Assembly: GCA_900753405.1 (NCBI GenBank)
Contig: CAADYZ010000016.1
Location: forward strand, 1 to 64,000
DNA from: Campylobacteraceae bacterium
GTDB lineage: Bacteria; Campylobacterota; Campylobacteria; Campylobacterales; Campylobacteraceae
Direction of reading: 5' to 3'
DNA: 64,000 nucleotides
The translations under genes were made by a program, and so were the position numbers. This document shows positions 57,216-64,000 of this stretch, piece after piece; position 1 is the first letter of the stretch, and every line of letters begins with the position of its first letter. A model generated the notes under the pieces. That model had not been told where the DNA came from. It saw nothing but the letters and a program-made list of their open reading frames with translations, and made no database searches.

Positions 57216-58184
57216 ATGAAAAAAGAGGAAAAAACGCTGTTTGATGAATATTTGTCAAAATCAAATTTGGTTTTAACAAATTCGCAGACTAACAAAAAGG
57301 AAGTTAGTGTGGCAACTGCGCTGGATTTGCAAGAGAGTCTCACGCCAAAACTTGACGCCCAACCGCTTAGACTCTACCGCCAGCGAACGAAAAAACTCAA
57401 AGTCATCACCCCGCTTGAAGCCCTCATCGAAACTCTCGCAAACTCTTCGCTAAACAAATTTGACTTTGAGCAAAAATGCGCGCAAATTGAGGAGTTAAGG
57501 GAGTTGCAAGAAGCGGTGGAGCTTGGTTTTTGCAAAAACGAGTTTTGGCAGATGCTAGGACTTAACCTAAGTTTTTCTGAGGGAAAAGTGAGTTTGCAGA
57601 CTCGCCACACACCAATTAGCGAGCAGACTTTTTGCATCACCGATATCGAGACAACAGGCGGAAAAGAGAGCGGACAGATCATCGAGATCGGCGCGGTAAA
57701 GGTGCGTGGCGGCGTGGTTTGCGGCGAGTTTAAAAGCCTCATTTACGCCCCAGAAGTCCCACAAGTCATCACCAACCTCACAGGCATTGACGCGGACTTG
57801 CTGAAAAACGCCCCTTCGCTAAGAAGCGTTTTGAGCAACTTTCGCACATTTTTGGGCGATAGTATTTTTGTCGCACATAATGTCGGCTTTGACTACTCGT
57901 TTGTCTCACAAAGCCTTGATCGGTGCGGTTTTGGCAAACTTTTTAACCGCAAACTTTGCACGGTAAATCTCGCTCGCCGCACGCTTGTTAGCCCGCGTTA
58001 CGGACTTGACGCACTAAAAGAGCTGCTCGACATCCACAACCGTCACCACCGCGCGTTTAGTGACGCCGTTGCAGCAAGGGAGATTTTGCGTGTTTGTTTA
58101 GGCAAAGTCCCAGACGAGGTGAAAACGAGCGAAGAGTTGATCAATTTTAGCCTAAACGCCCCAACGCTGCGTGGCGAAGGCTAG
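57216..58184 (+). CDS. dnaQ: DnaQ-like 3'-5' exonuclease (DNA polymerase III epsilon type) with a repeat-encoded N-terminal insertion
   Basis: A 322-residue DEDD exonuclease. Exo I is CITDIETTGGKESGQIIEIG, Exo II is HNVGFDYSF, and Exo III is HHRAFSDAVAARE (H-x(4)-D). The N-terminal third, about 130 residues, is helical and typical of the Campylobacter protein. Near the start, a motif copy is read as LSKSNLVLTNSQTNKKEVS, an apparent insertion. Whether it is the replicative proofreading subunit is likely but unproven. Coupled to rpe. Confidence 0.86.
   Translation: MKKEEKTLFDEYLSKSNLVLTNSQTNKKEVSVATALDLQESLTPKLDAQPLRLYRQRTKKLKVITPLEALIETLANSSLNKFDFEQKCAQIEELRELQEAVELGFCKNEFWQMLGLNLSFSEGKVSLQTRHTPISEQTFCITDIETTGGKESGQIIEIGAVKVRGGVVCGEFKSLIYAPEVPQVITNLTGIDADLLKNAPSLRSVLSNFRTFLGDSIFVAHNVGFDYSFVSQSLDRCGFGKLFNRKLCTVNLARRTLVSPRYGLDALKELLDIHNRHHRAFSDAVAAREILRVCLGKVPDEVKTSEELINFSLNAPTLRGEG
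57254..57278. repeat. Dispersed motif copy inside the dnaQ-like gene
   Basis: GTCAAAATCAAATTTGGTTT then TAACA; read as SKSNLVLTN. Confidence 0.88.
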
Positions 58185-58204
58185 TCAAATTCGGTTTTTG
58201 CAAG
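58184..58204. repeat. Dispersed motif copy
   Basis: GTCAAATTCGGTTTTTGCAA touches the stop codon of the dnaQ-like gene and the next ribosome-binding site. It is the last full copy before the glycan genes. Confidence 0.87.
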
Positions 58205-58211
58205 GATGAAA

Positions 58212-59042
58212 ATGGACTTTTTTCAAAGGGTTTGGCAGGTTGAGTCAAGTGGCGAGACGAGCGTGAAATTTGCGCTTTTTGAGCGGCTTTTTGACGATTT
58301 TAAAAACGGCGTTTTTGAGGACTTTTGCCGCAAAAGCCCCGCACAAAGCCTCACAACGCCCTCTTACGCCGCCTTTTGCAAGGTTGTTGAGCTAAAAGAC
58401 TTTTCGCAAAAAACCTCGCTTTTAAACCCCACAAAAGCCTCACACCCAAAGCTAAAACTCGCCTCTCTTTTACACTCAGTTGCACATATCGAATTTAGCG
58501 CGATCGACCTCGGACTTGACGCGGCTTACCGCTTTGACGGGCTGCCGCGCGAGTTTTACGCTGAGTGGTTAAAGGTCGCTGAGGATGAAATTCGCCATTT
58601 TCAAATGCTTAATTCTTTGCTTGAAAAAATGGGCTTTTCTTACGGGGATTTTGCCGTGCATAACGGGCTTTTTGCCGCTTTGCAAAAAACGCAACACTCG
58701 CTGATTGAGCGCCTAGCTCTCATCCCGCGGTATATGGAAGCAAATGGTTTAGAGTCAAACGCGATGATGCAAACAAAGCTTGCTGCAAGCGGCGAAGAGG
58801 AGGTTTTGGCGGTGCTTGGGGTGATTTTTGATGAAGAAATTTCGCATGTAGGTGCTGGGTCAAAGTGGTTTAAGTTTGCGTGCGAGAAAGAAGGCGTGAG
58901 TTGTGATGAGTGGTTTGACATCGTCAAACGCCACTTCCCAAACGCCTTTAAAAACACACGCGAGTTGTGCGAAGAGGCGCGCCTGCAAGCAGGCTTTACG
59001 CCAAACGAAATCGCACAAATGCGCGGTTTAACTAAATGTTAA
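58212..59042 (+). CDS. DUF455 ferritin-like protein
   Basis: A 276-residue helical protein with ferritin-like metal-ligand patterns: LLHSVAHIEFSAIDLGLDAA (E-x-x-H type), AEDEIRHFQMLNSLL and IFDEEISHVGAGSKWF. This fits the DUF455/COG2833 family, distantly related to the tRNA hydroxylase MiaE. Activity unknown. ATG 58212 is preferred to ATG 58206, which is part of the AAGGATG ribosome-binding site. Confidence 0.8.
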   Translation: MDFFQRVWQVESSGETSVKFALFERLFDDFKNGVFEDFCRKSPAQSLTTPSYAAFCKVVELKDFSQKTSLLNPTKASHPKLKLASLLHSVAHIEFSAIDLGLDAAYRFDGLPREFYAEWLKVAEDEIRHFQMLNSLLEKMGFSYGDFAVHNGLFAALQKTQHSLIERLALIPRYMEANGLESNAMMQTKLAASGEEEVLAVLGVIFDEEISHVGAGSKWFKFACEKEGVSCDEWFDIVKRHFPNAFKNTRELCEEARLQAGFTPNEIAQMRGLTKC

Positions 59043-59081
59043 ACAATGTTTAAATAAAATCGCTCTCAAAAAAGGACAAAA

Positions 59082-59933
59082 ATGCCAAAAGTCTCAGCTC
59101 TAATGCCAGTTTATAACTCAAATTTAGTCTCTCTTAAAGAGACGATTGAAAGTGTGCTTAACCAAACTTTTAGCGACTTTGAATTTTTGATTTTAAACGA
59201 CTCGCCGCAGAATTTGGAGCTTGAAAATTTCATCTTGGAGTATGCTAAAAAAGATGAACGCATAAGATATCTTAAAAACCCACGAAATTTAGGCATTAGC
59301 GGCTCTCGCAACAAACTCACCAGCTTAGCAAAGGGCGAATTTTTAGCCGTCATCGACCACGATGACATAAGTGTTAAAGAACGCTTTGAAAAGCAAGTCG
59401 CGTTTTTGGAGGCAAATGAAGAAGTAGGCGTTGTGGGCGGTTTTGCAAAAATGTCTTCAAATGGTAAAATCTCAAAATTCCCCACAAGCGACAGAGAAAT
59501 TCGCTTGCAGTTGATGTTTGTGATGGGGATGTTTCACCCTACGACAATGATTCGTTCAAGTCTTTTAAAAACCACACAAGTGCGTTATAACGAACTTTAC
59601 AGCCCAGCAGAGGACACAAAACTTTGGCTTGACTTGCTTAATCACACGAAATTTGCAAATTTAAGCGACACGCTCATCGTCTATAAAGACAGCGACAACA
59701 CCACAGCAAAAAGTTTGCAAACACTTCAAGCAGCGTGGGTTGCGTTAAGAAAATACAACCAAATTCATCACAGCGAGCTTTTTGAGTTAGCCAAACAAAG
59801 CGCAACTAAAATTACAAGAGTGCGAATTTTTGGCATCAGCGTGCTAAAAATCACCAAGCGTTTTGACAAAAAGCAAATTTTGCTTTTTAGCCGTTTGCCG
59901 ATTTACACAAGCAAGACAAACAGGCAGTTTTAA
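59082..59933 (+). CDS. Family 2 glycosyltransferase
   Basis: A 283-residue GT-A enzyme: KVSALMPVYNSNLVSLKETI at the N-terminus, FLILNDSPQN, NPRNLGISGSRNKL, then the D-x-D region LAVIDHDDISVKERFEKQV. It precedes the dTDP-rhamnose genes and may transfer rhamnose or another sugar to a surface glycan. More AT-rich than the preceding genes and free of motif copies, so perhaps part of a variable glycan locus. AAGGACAAAA precedes the ATG. Confidence 0.87.
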   Translation: MPKVSALMPVYNSNLVSLKETIESVLNQTFSDFEFLILNDSPQNLELENFILEYAKKDERIRYLKNPRNLGISGSRNKLTSLAKGEFLAVIDHDDISVKERFEKQVAFLEANEEVGVVGGFAKMSSNGKISKFPTSDREIRLQLMFVMGMFHPTTMIRSSLLKTTQVRYNELYSPAEDTKLWLDLLNHTKFANLSDTLIVYKDSDNTTAKSLQTLQAAWVALRKYNQIHHSELFELAKQSATKITRVRIFGISVLKITKRFDKKQILLFSRLPIYTSKTNRQF

Positions 59934-59954
59934 GCTGCAAAAAGAAAGGTTAAA

Positions 59955-60842
59955 ATGAAAGGCATAATTCTAGCAGGGGGCAGCGGCACGAGGCTTTACC
60001 CCATCACAAAGGGCATCAGCAAGCAGCTTTTGCCCGTCTTTGACAAACCGATGATTTACTATCCACTTTCCGTGCTTATGCTAGCAGGCATTCGCGACAT
60101 TCTCGTCATCACCACGCCCCAAGACAGCGCAAATTTCAAGGCACTTTTAGGAGACGGGGCGGACTTTGGCGTGAATTTAAGCTACTGTGAGCAGCCAAGC
60201 CCTGACGGACTAGCCCAAGCGTTTATTTTGGGCGAGGAATTTTTAGGGCAAAGCCCAGCCTGCCTTGTTTTAGGGGATAACATTTTTTACGGCGGCGGCT
60301 TAACTCCGCTTTTGAAAAACAGCGTAGAAAGCGCAAACAAAGGCTTTGCGACAATCTTTGGCTACAAAGTGCGCGACCCGCAAAGGTATGGCATAGCTGA
60401 ATTTAACGCAAAAGGCGAGGTTATAGGGCTTGAAGAAAAGCCAACCGTGCCAAAGAGCGATTACGCCGTAACGGGGCTTTATTTTTACCCAAGCGGAGTG
60501 AGCGCGCTTGCAAAGCAAATCCGCCCAAGTGCGCGCGGCGAGCTTGAAATCACTTCGCTTAACGAGCTTTATTTAGCGCAAAAGTGCCTAAAATGCGAGC
60601 TTATGGGGCGAGGTTTTGCGTGGCTTGACACAGGCACGCACGACTCGCTTTTAGAAGCAAGTAGTTTTATCCAAACCCTGCAAAAACGGCAAAATCTCAA
60701 AATCGCTTGTTTGGAGGAAATCGCCTTTTTAAACGGCTGGATTGATGAGGGCAAATTACGCGAACTTGGAGAAAAGATGAGTAAGAATGATTATGGAAAA
60801 TACTTGCTAAATTTAGCCACACACAAGCAAAGTTATTTGTAA
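59955..60842 (+). CDS. rmlA: RmlA, glucose-1-phosphate thymidylyltransferase
   Basis: A 295-residue nucleotidyltransferase, first step of dTDP-L-rhamnose synthesis. GIILAGGSGTRLYPITKGIS is the nucleotide loop with KQLLPVFDKPMIYYPLS; VLGDNIFYGGGL binds the metal and sugar; GFAWLDTGTHDSLLEA is a typical later motif. It is followed by rmlC, rmlD and rmlB on the same strand. Confidence 0.95.
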   Translation: MKGIILAGGSGTRLYPITKGISKQLLPVFDKPMIYYPLSVLMLAGIRDILVITTPQDSANFKALLGDGADFGVNLSYCEQPSPDGLAQAFILGEEFLGQSPACLVLGDNIFYGGGLTPLLKNSVESANKGFATIFGYKVRDPQRYGIAEFNAKGEVIGLEEKPTVPKSDYAVTGLYFYPSGVSALAKQIRPSARGELEITSLNELYLAQKCLKCELMGRGFAWLDTGTHDSLLEASSFIQTLQKRQNLKIACLEEIAFLNGWIDEGKLRELGEKMSKNDYGKYLLNLATHKQSYL

Positions 60843-60999
60843 AAAATTGCTAAAAACGAATTTAGGCGAAGGGTTTTAGATGAAGTTCGTAGGTTGTGCC
60901 GAAAAAATTTTGCGAGGCTAGGTAATAAAACCTGCCGAAGCTAAATTTTTTCAAACTCCTGCGAAATTCGCTAAAAGCCAACGCTAAAAAAGGATAAAA
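60843..60999 (+). other. Gap between rmlA and rmlC, no gene seen
   Basis: 157 AT-rich bases. A 13-codon open stretch (MKFVGCAEKILRG) starts at 60880 but has no good ribosome-binding site. AAAAAAGGATAAAA before rmlC is its ribosome-binding site. Confidence 0.6.
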
Positions 61000-61557
61000 A
61001 TGGAATTTATTAAAACAAAACTAGACGGCGTCATCATCTGCCAGCCGCAAATTTATGCTGATGAGCGCGGTTATTTTGTTGAAACTTTTAGGCTTGATTT
61101 GCTTGAAGATTTCACAAATTGTAAGTGGAATTTCGTGCAAGATAATGAAAGCTGTTCGCAAAAAGGTGTCTTGCGCGGACTGCATTTTCAGCTGCCCCCA
61201 CACGCTCAAAGCAAGCTCGTGCGCGTGGTGCGTGGGCGTGTGCTTGATGTGGCGGTAGATATACGGCGAAATTCAGCGACTTTTGGCGAATTTGTTGCTG
61301 TGGAGTTAAGCGGAGAAAACAAACGCCAAATACTGCTGCCAAAGGGCTTTGCACACGGCTTTTTGGTGCTTGAAAATGACACGGTTTTTGCCTATAAGGC
61401 TGATGAGTTTTACAGCAAAGAGTGCGATAGGGGCATTTTGTGGAATGATGAGCAAATTAACATAAATTGGGGCGATTTTTATGATTTAAATAAGCTTATT
61501 TTAAGTCAAAAAGATAAAATTCAACCCACACTAAAAGAAGCAAAAGAGTTGTTTTAA
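61000..61557 (+). CDS. rmlC: RmlC, dTDP-4-dehydrorhamnose 3,5-epimerase
   Basis: A 185-residue cupin. YADERGYFVETFRLD, the catalytic His in GVLRGLHFQLPPHAQ, SKLVRVVRGRVLDVAVDIR, and LLPKGFAHGFLVLEND are the family motifs. Third step of rhamnose synthesis. Normal length. Confidence 0.95.
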   Translation: MEFIKTKLDGVIICQPQIYADERGYFVETFRLDLLEDFTNCKWNFVQDNESCSQKGVLRGLHFQLPPHAQSKLVRVVRGRVLDVAVDIRRNSATFGEFVAVELSGENKRQILLPKGFAHGFLVLENDTVFAYKADEFYSKECDRGILWNDEQININWGDFYDLNKLILSQKDKIQPTLKEAKELF

Positions 61558-61752
61558 GGAGTGAGATTGACTAGCAAACCGCGACAATTAGGACAAGTTA
61601 GCCTCAAAGAGTGTTAAAATCAAATTTGATTTGTGCAATGACGAAGTGGTTTTTTTGGGTTTTGCAAAATGGAATAAAGAGTCATAAATTTGCCTTTGTG
61701 CGTTACAAAAGAGCGAGTTTAGGTTTTTTTGAACACTTAAAAAGGTTTTCAA
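61558..61752 (+). other. Gap between rmlC and rmlD
   Basis: 195 bases with one motif copy (61613-61633) and an open stretch reading TKWFFWVLQNGIKSHKFAFV that overlaps rmlD in another frame; it lacks a ribosome-binding site and is not called. Confidence 0.6.
61613..61633. repeat. Dispersed motif copy in the rml locus
   Basis: GTTAAAATCAAATTTGATTT. Confidence 0.86.
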
Positions 61753-62631
61753 ATGAAAGTTTTAGTTACAGGTGCAAACGGACAATTAGGCAGTGAAATT
61801 TGCTTTTTGCAAGATGAATTTAAGGATTTAAATTTTGTTTTCGTGGATAAAAACGCGCTTGACATTACAGACGAAAAAGCCGTATTTGCGGCACTTTGTC
61901 AAGGTAAATTTGACGCGGTGATAAACTGTGTGGCTTTTACAGCGGTGGATAAGGCTCAAAATGAAAGCCAAAGAGCCTTTGGGGTAAATGAAAAAGGCGC
62001 GCTTCATTTAGCCAAAGCGTGCAAGATGAGTGGTGCGAGGCTTGTTCATATTTCGACTGATTATGTTTTTGACGGCAAGGCGAGCAAACCGCTTGCTGAA
62101 AGTGCTGTCAGCGCACCGCTTGGCGTTTATGGGGCAAGCAAAAGAGCGGGCGAGCTTGCGATTTTAAGCGAAAATTTAAGCAAATCTTGCATTATCCGCA
62201 CGAGCTGGCTTTACAGCGAATTTGGCAGCAACTTTGTCAAAACCATAGCGCGTTTAGCCTTGACAAAAGATGAAATTTCAGTAGTTAGCGACCAAGTTGG
62301 CTCACCGACAAACGCAAGGGATTTAGCGCGCGCCATTTGCGCTATTTTACCAAAACTTGACACGCTAAAAGGCACAGAAATTTTTCACTACGCAAATGAG
62401 GGCGTGGCGAGCTGGTGGGAATTTGCCGCTCAAATAGTGCGAATTTTAGGCGCAAGTTGCGTTGTAAAAAGCGTGAGTTCAAGCGAGTATTTAGCGATGA
62501 ATGCGGGCAATTTCATCGCCCCGCGTCCATTTTACAGCGTTTTAGACACAAGCAAAATCAAAGCGCATTTTAAGCTTAAAATCCCACAATGGAAAGAGAG
62601 TTTAGGTAAATTTGATTTTAGTAAAATTTAA
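61753..62631 (+). CDS. rmlD: RmlD, dTDP-4-dehydrorhamnose reductase
   Basis: A 292-residue NAD(P)H-dependent SDR enzyme, last step to dTDP-L-rhamnose. KVLVTGANGQLGSEI is the Rossmann motif; VHISTDYVFDGKASKPLAES contains the family signature; YGASKRAGE is the catalytic YxxxK; IIRTSWLYSEFGSNFVKTI follows. Ribosome-binding site AAAAGG lies upstream of the ATG. Confidence 0.94.
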   Translation: MKVLVTGANGQLGSEICFLQDEFKDLNFVFVDKNALDITDEKAVFAALCQGKFDAVINCVAFTAVDKAQNESQRAFGVNEKGALHLAKACKMSGARLVHISTDYVFDGKASKPLAESAVSAPLGVYGASKRAGELAILSENLSKSCIIRTSWLYSEFGSNFVKTIARLALTKDEISVVSDQVGSPTNARDLARAICAILPKLDTLKGTEIFHYANEGVASWWEFAAQIVRILGASCVVKSVSSSEYLAMNAGNFIAPRPFYSVLDTSKIKAHFKLKIPQWKESLGKFDFSKI

Positions 62632-62673
62632 GCATTTTTTACGCAAGAAGTGAAAATTGTCGTAAAATGTTAA

Positions 62674-62699
62674 ATCAAATTCGGTTTTTGCAAATTTTG
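62674..62699. repeat. Dispersed motif copy between rmlD and rmlB
   Basis: ATCAAATTCGGTTTTTGCAA followed by ATTTTG. Confidence 0.86.
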
Positions 62700-62721
62700 A
62701 TACAAAAGAAAGGATTAGACA

Positions 62722-63750
62722 ATGAAAAGCATTTTAATCACAGGCGGGGCGGGCTTTATCGGCAGTAACTTTGTGGAGCATTTTTTAAGGCACAATGAGG
62801 ATTTTTTCGTGCTGAATTTAGACTTGCTGACTTATGCTGGAAATTTGGCAAATTTAAGCGAAGTTACGGCAGATAAAGAGCTTGCAAAGCGTTATGAATT
62901 CGTGCGTGGCGACATTTGCAACAGCGAGTTGCTTGACTATCTTTTTGCGCGCTTTGACATAAAGGGCGTGATTCACTTTGCGGCTGAATCGCATGTGGAT
63001 AATTCTATCGCAAACCCTGCTATTTTCACACGCACCAACGCACTTGGCACGCAAAGCTTGCTTGAAGCGGCGAAAAAAGCGTGGCTAAATGCCCCAAATG
63101 AGCCAAAAAAGGGCTATGAAAACGCGCGTTTTCATCACATAAGCACGGACGAAGTTTATGGCATGCTTGGTAAAACGGGGCTTTTTAGCGAGCAAACGCC
63201 TTACGCACCAAACTCGCCCTACTCGGCAAGCAAAGCCGCAAGCGATTTCACCGTGCGCGCCTACCACGAAACCTTTGGGCTAGACACCATCATCACAAAC
63301 TGCTCAAACAACTACGGACCAAAGCAACACGCCGAAAAGCTCATACCTACCATAATCCGTTCGTGTTTAAAGGGTGCTGAAATCCCTATTTATGGAGACG
63401 GACAAAATGTGCGCGACTGGCTTTTTGTGAATGACCACTGCACGGGCATCGAGCTAGCCTTTTTTAAGGGAAAAAGCGGTGAGTGCTACAACATAGGCGG
63501 ACGAAATGAACGCACGAATTTACACATAACGAGCAAAATTTGCGAGATTTTAGACGAGCTAAAACCGCGTGCAAATGGTGAAAAATACGGCGATTTGATA
63601 AGTTTTGTTAAAGACAGAGCTGGACACGACAAACGCTACGCCATAGATGCAAGCAAAATCGAAAACACTCTTGGGTGGAGGGCAAAAGAAAACTTTGAAA
63701 GCGGGATTGTAAAGACTATTGAGTGGTATTTAAGGCGTCTTGAAGCATAG
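62722..63750 (+). CDS. rmlB: RmlB, dTDP-glucose 4,6-dehydratase
   Basis: A 342-residue extended SDR. ILITGGAGFIGSNFVEHFL binds NAD; FAAESHVDNSI, HISTDEVYGMLG and the catalytic YSASKAASDF are present; NCSNNYGPKQHAEKLIPTII and YGDGQNVRDWLFVNDHC are dTDP-sugar motifs. It completes the four-gene rhamnose set, arranged A-C-D-B. AAAGGA precedes the ATG. Confidence 0.95.
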   Translation: MKSILITGGAGFIGSNFVEHFLRHNEDFFVLNLDLLTYAGNLANLSEVTADKELAKRYEFVRGDICNSELLDYLFARFDIKGVIHFAAESHVDNSIANPAIFTRTNALGTQSLLEAAKKAWLNAPNEPKKGYENARFHHISTDEVYGMLGKTGLFSEQTPYAPNSPYSASKAASDFTVRAYHETFGLDTIITNCSNNYGPKQHAEKLIPTIIRSCLKGAEIPIYGDGQNVRDWLFVNDHCTGIELAFFKGKSGECYNIGGRNERTNLHITSKICEILDELKPRANGEKYGDLISFVKDRAGHDKRYAIDASKIENTLGWRAKENFESGIVKTIEWYLRRLEA

Positions 63751-63779
63751 GCTTTTGCAAGCCTATACCCCTTGTGGCA

Positions 63780-63866
63780 TTATCTACCTTTTGGGGTATT
63801 GCCACGACCTTTGCCACTTGGGTTTCTAGTGGTAGAAGGGTAATTAGGATTAACCTGATTGCTCAT
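63780..63866 (-). CDS. Small basic peptide of 28 residues with a strong ribosome-binding site
   Basis: A very short gene on the minus strand: MSNQVNPNYPSTTRNPS then GKGRGNTPKGR and stop. AAGGAGGA lies at ideal distance upstream of the ATG, the strongest ribosome-binding site in this part of the window. The peptide is Asn/Pro/Gly/Arg-rich, basic and probably unstructured, without a membrane helix. I do not know its function. It is divergent from the partial gene at 63924. Confidence 0.62.
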   Translation of the reverse strand: MSNQVNPNYPSTTRNPSGKGRGNTPKGR

Positions 63867-63923
63867 CGTTTCGTCCTCCTTTCTGTAAGATTGGTGGAAT
63901 TGTAACACACGCGGAGGCGACAA

Positions 63924-64000
63924 ATGGCGACAAATAAAGACTATTACGAAGAATGTAAAAAAAATTTAGAGGAAATCGACAAATTTCTTAAAGAAAGCAA
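63924..64000 (+). CDS. Start of an unrecognised gene, cut by the window end
   Basis: ATG 63924 follows GGAGG at good spacing and reads MATNKDYYEECKKNLEEIDK to the window end without a stop. It looks helical and charged. Too short to identify. Divergent from the 28-residue peptide gene with a shared 57-base upstream region. Confidence 0.55.
   Translation, partial: MATNKDYYEECKKNLEEIDKFLKES

Noticed and set aside
60880..60921. Short peptide frame between rmlA and rmlC
   Set aside because: Thirteen codons, no ribosome-binding site and no recognisable feature.

Overview
The window reads as a chromosomal segment of a Campylobacter-group bacterium (Campylobacterota). The evidence is the dimeric all-alpha dUTPase, a PgbA_N-type plasminogen-binding-like protein, ArsS-type histidine kinase, the ftsW-murG, rpe-dnaQ and pyrG-recJ neighbours, and protein sequences that resemble C. 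jejuni orthologues. Base composition is richer in G+C than C. jejuni, which suggests one of the higher-GC species of the group; the species cannot be named from the sequence alone. Bases 1 to about 210 do not belong with the rest: they are AT-rich and encode, on the minus strand, a ScpA-like fragment of Firmicutes/Mollicutes type joined inside ftsW at a GAT/ATC-rich stretch, most likely an assembly chimera.

Layout. 0.2-7.5 kb: ftsW (partial), murG, a DMT transporter, ruvX, purD, a cyclohydrolase-less AICAR formyltransferase, a repeat-rich spacer, azlC-azlD. 7.5-15.4 kb: an AT-rich accessory region with decayed type I restriction genes (hsdS and hsdR remnants) around an AAA ATPase plus nuclease-like pair, a Panacea-domain antitoxin with a frameshifted membrane/GAF-like partner, a C5-methyltransferase and restriction enzyme, a tandem MazF-like protein under a G10 tract, and a truncated arginase-family gene. 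15.4-47.6 kb: housekeeping genes (rluA-type synthase, mlaA-like, ruvB, fldA, transsulfuration pair, bioB, ileS, metN, truD, thiL, glcD-like, comM, phosphomannomutase, a metal P-type ATPase, dut, truA, a pseudopilin, ilvA, a cytX-like permease, rsfS). 48-58 kb: a long minus-strand run pyrG-recJ-(two small genes)-glmU-ABC ATPase-hypA, then plus-strand ruvA, a histidine kinase, rpe, dnaQ-like. 58-64 kb: ferritin-like protein, a glycosyltransferase and the complete dTDP-rhamnose set rmlA-rmlC-rmlD-rmlB, followed by a tiny well-translated peptide gene and a partial gene.

The most striking signal is an interspersed motif, consensus TCAAATTYGRTTTTGACA (with a variant ending GTTTTTGCAAA), found about 60 times by eye, roughly once per kilobase, on both strands, in nearly every intergenic gap and in frame within several genes. 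Its core fits RAATTY. Its density, its inverted pairs at gene ends, its occurrence both as insertions and as substitutions within conserved proteins, and its near absence from the accessory island resemble a DNA uptake sequence; a mobile palindromic element is the main alternative. Two genes are cut off exactly at copies of it. The window also holds comM and a pseudopilin, both families connected with natural transformation or type IV pilus-like machinery.
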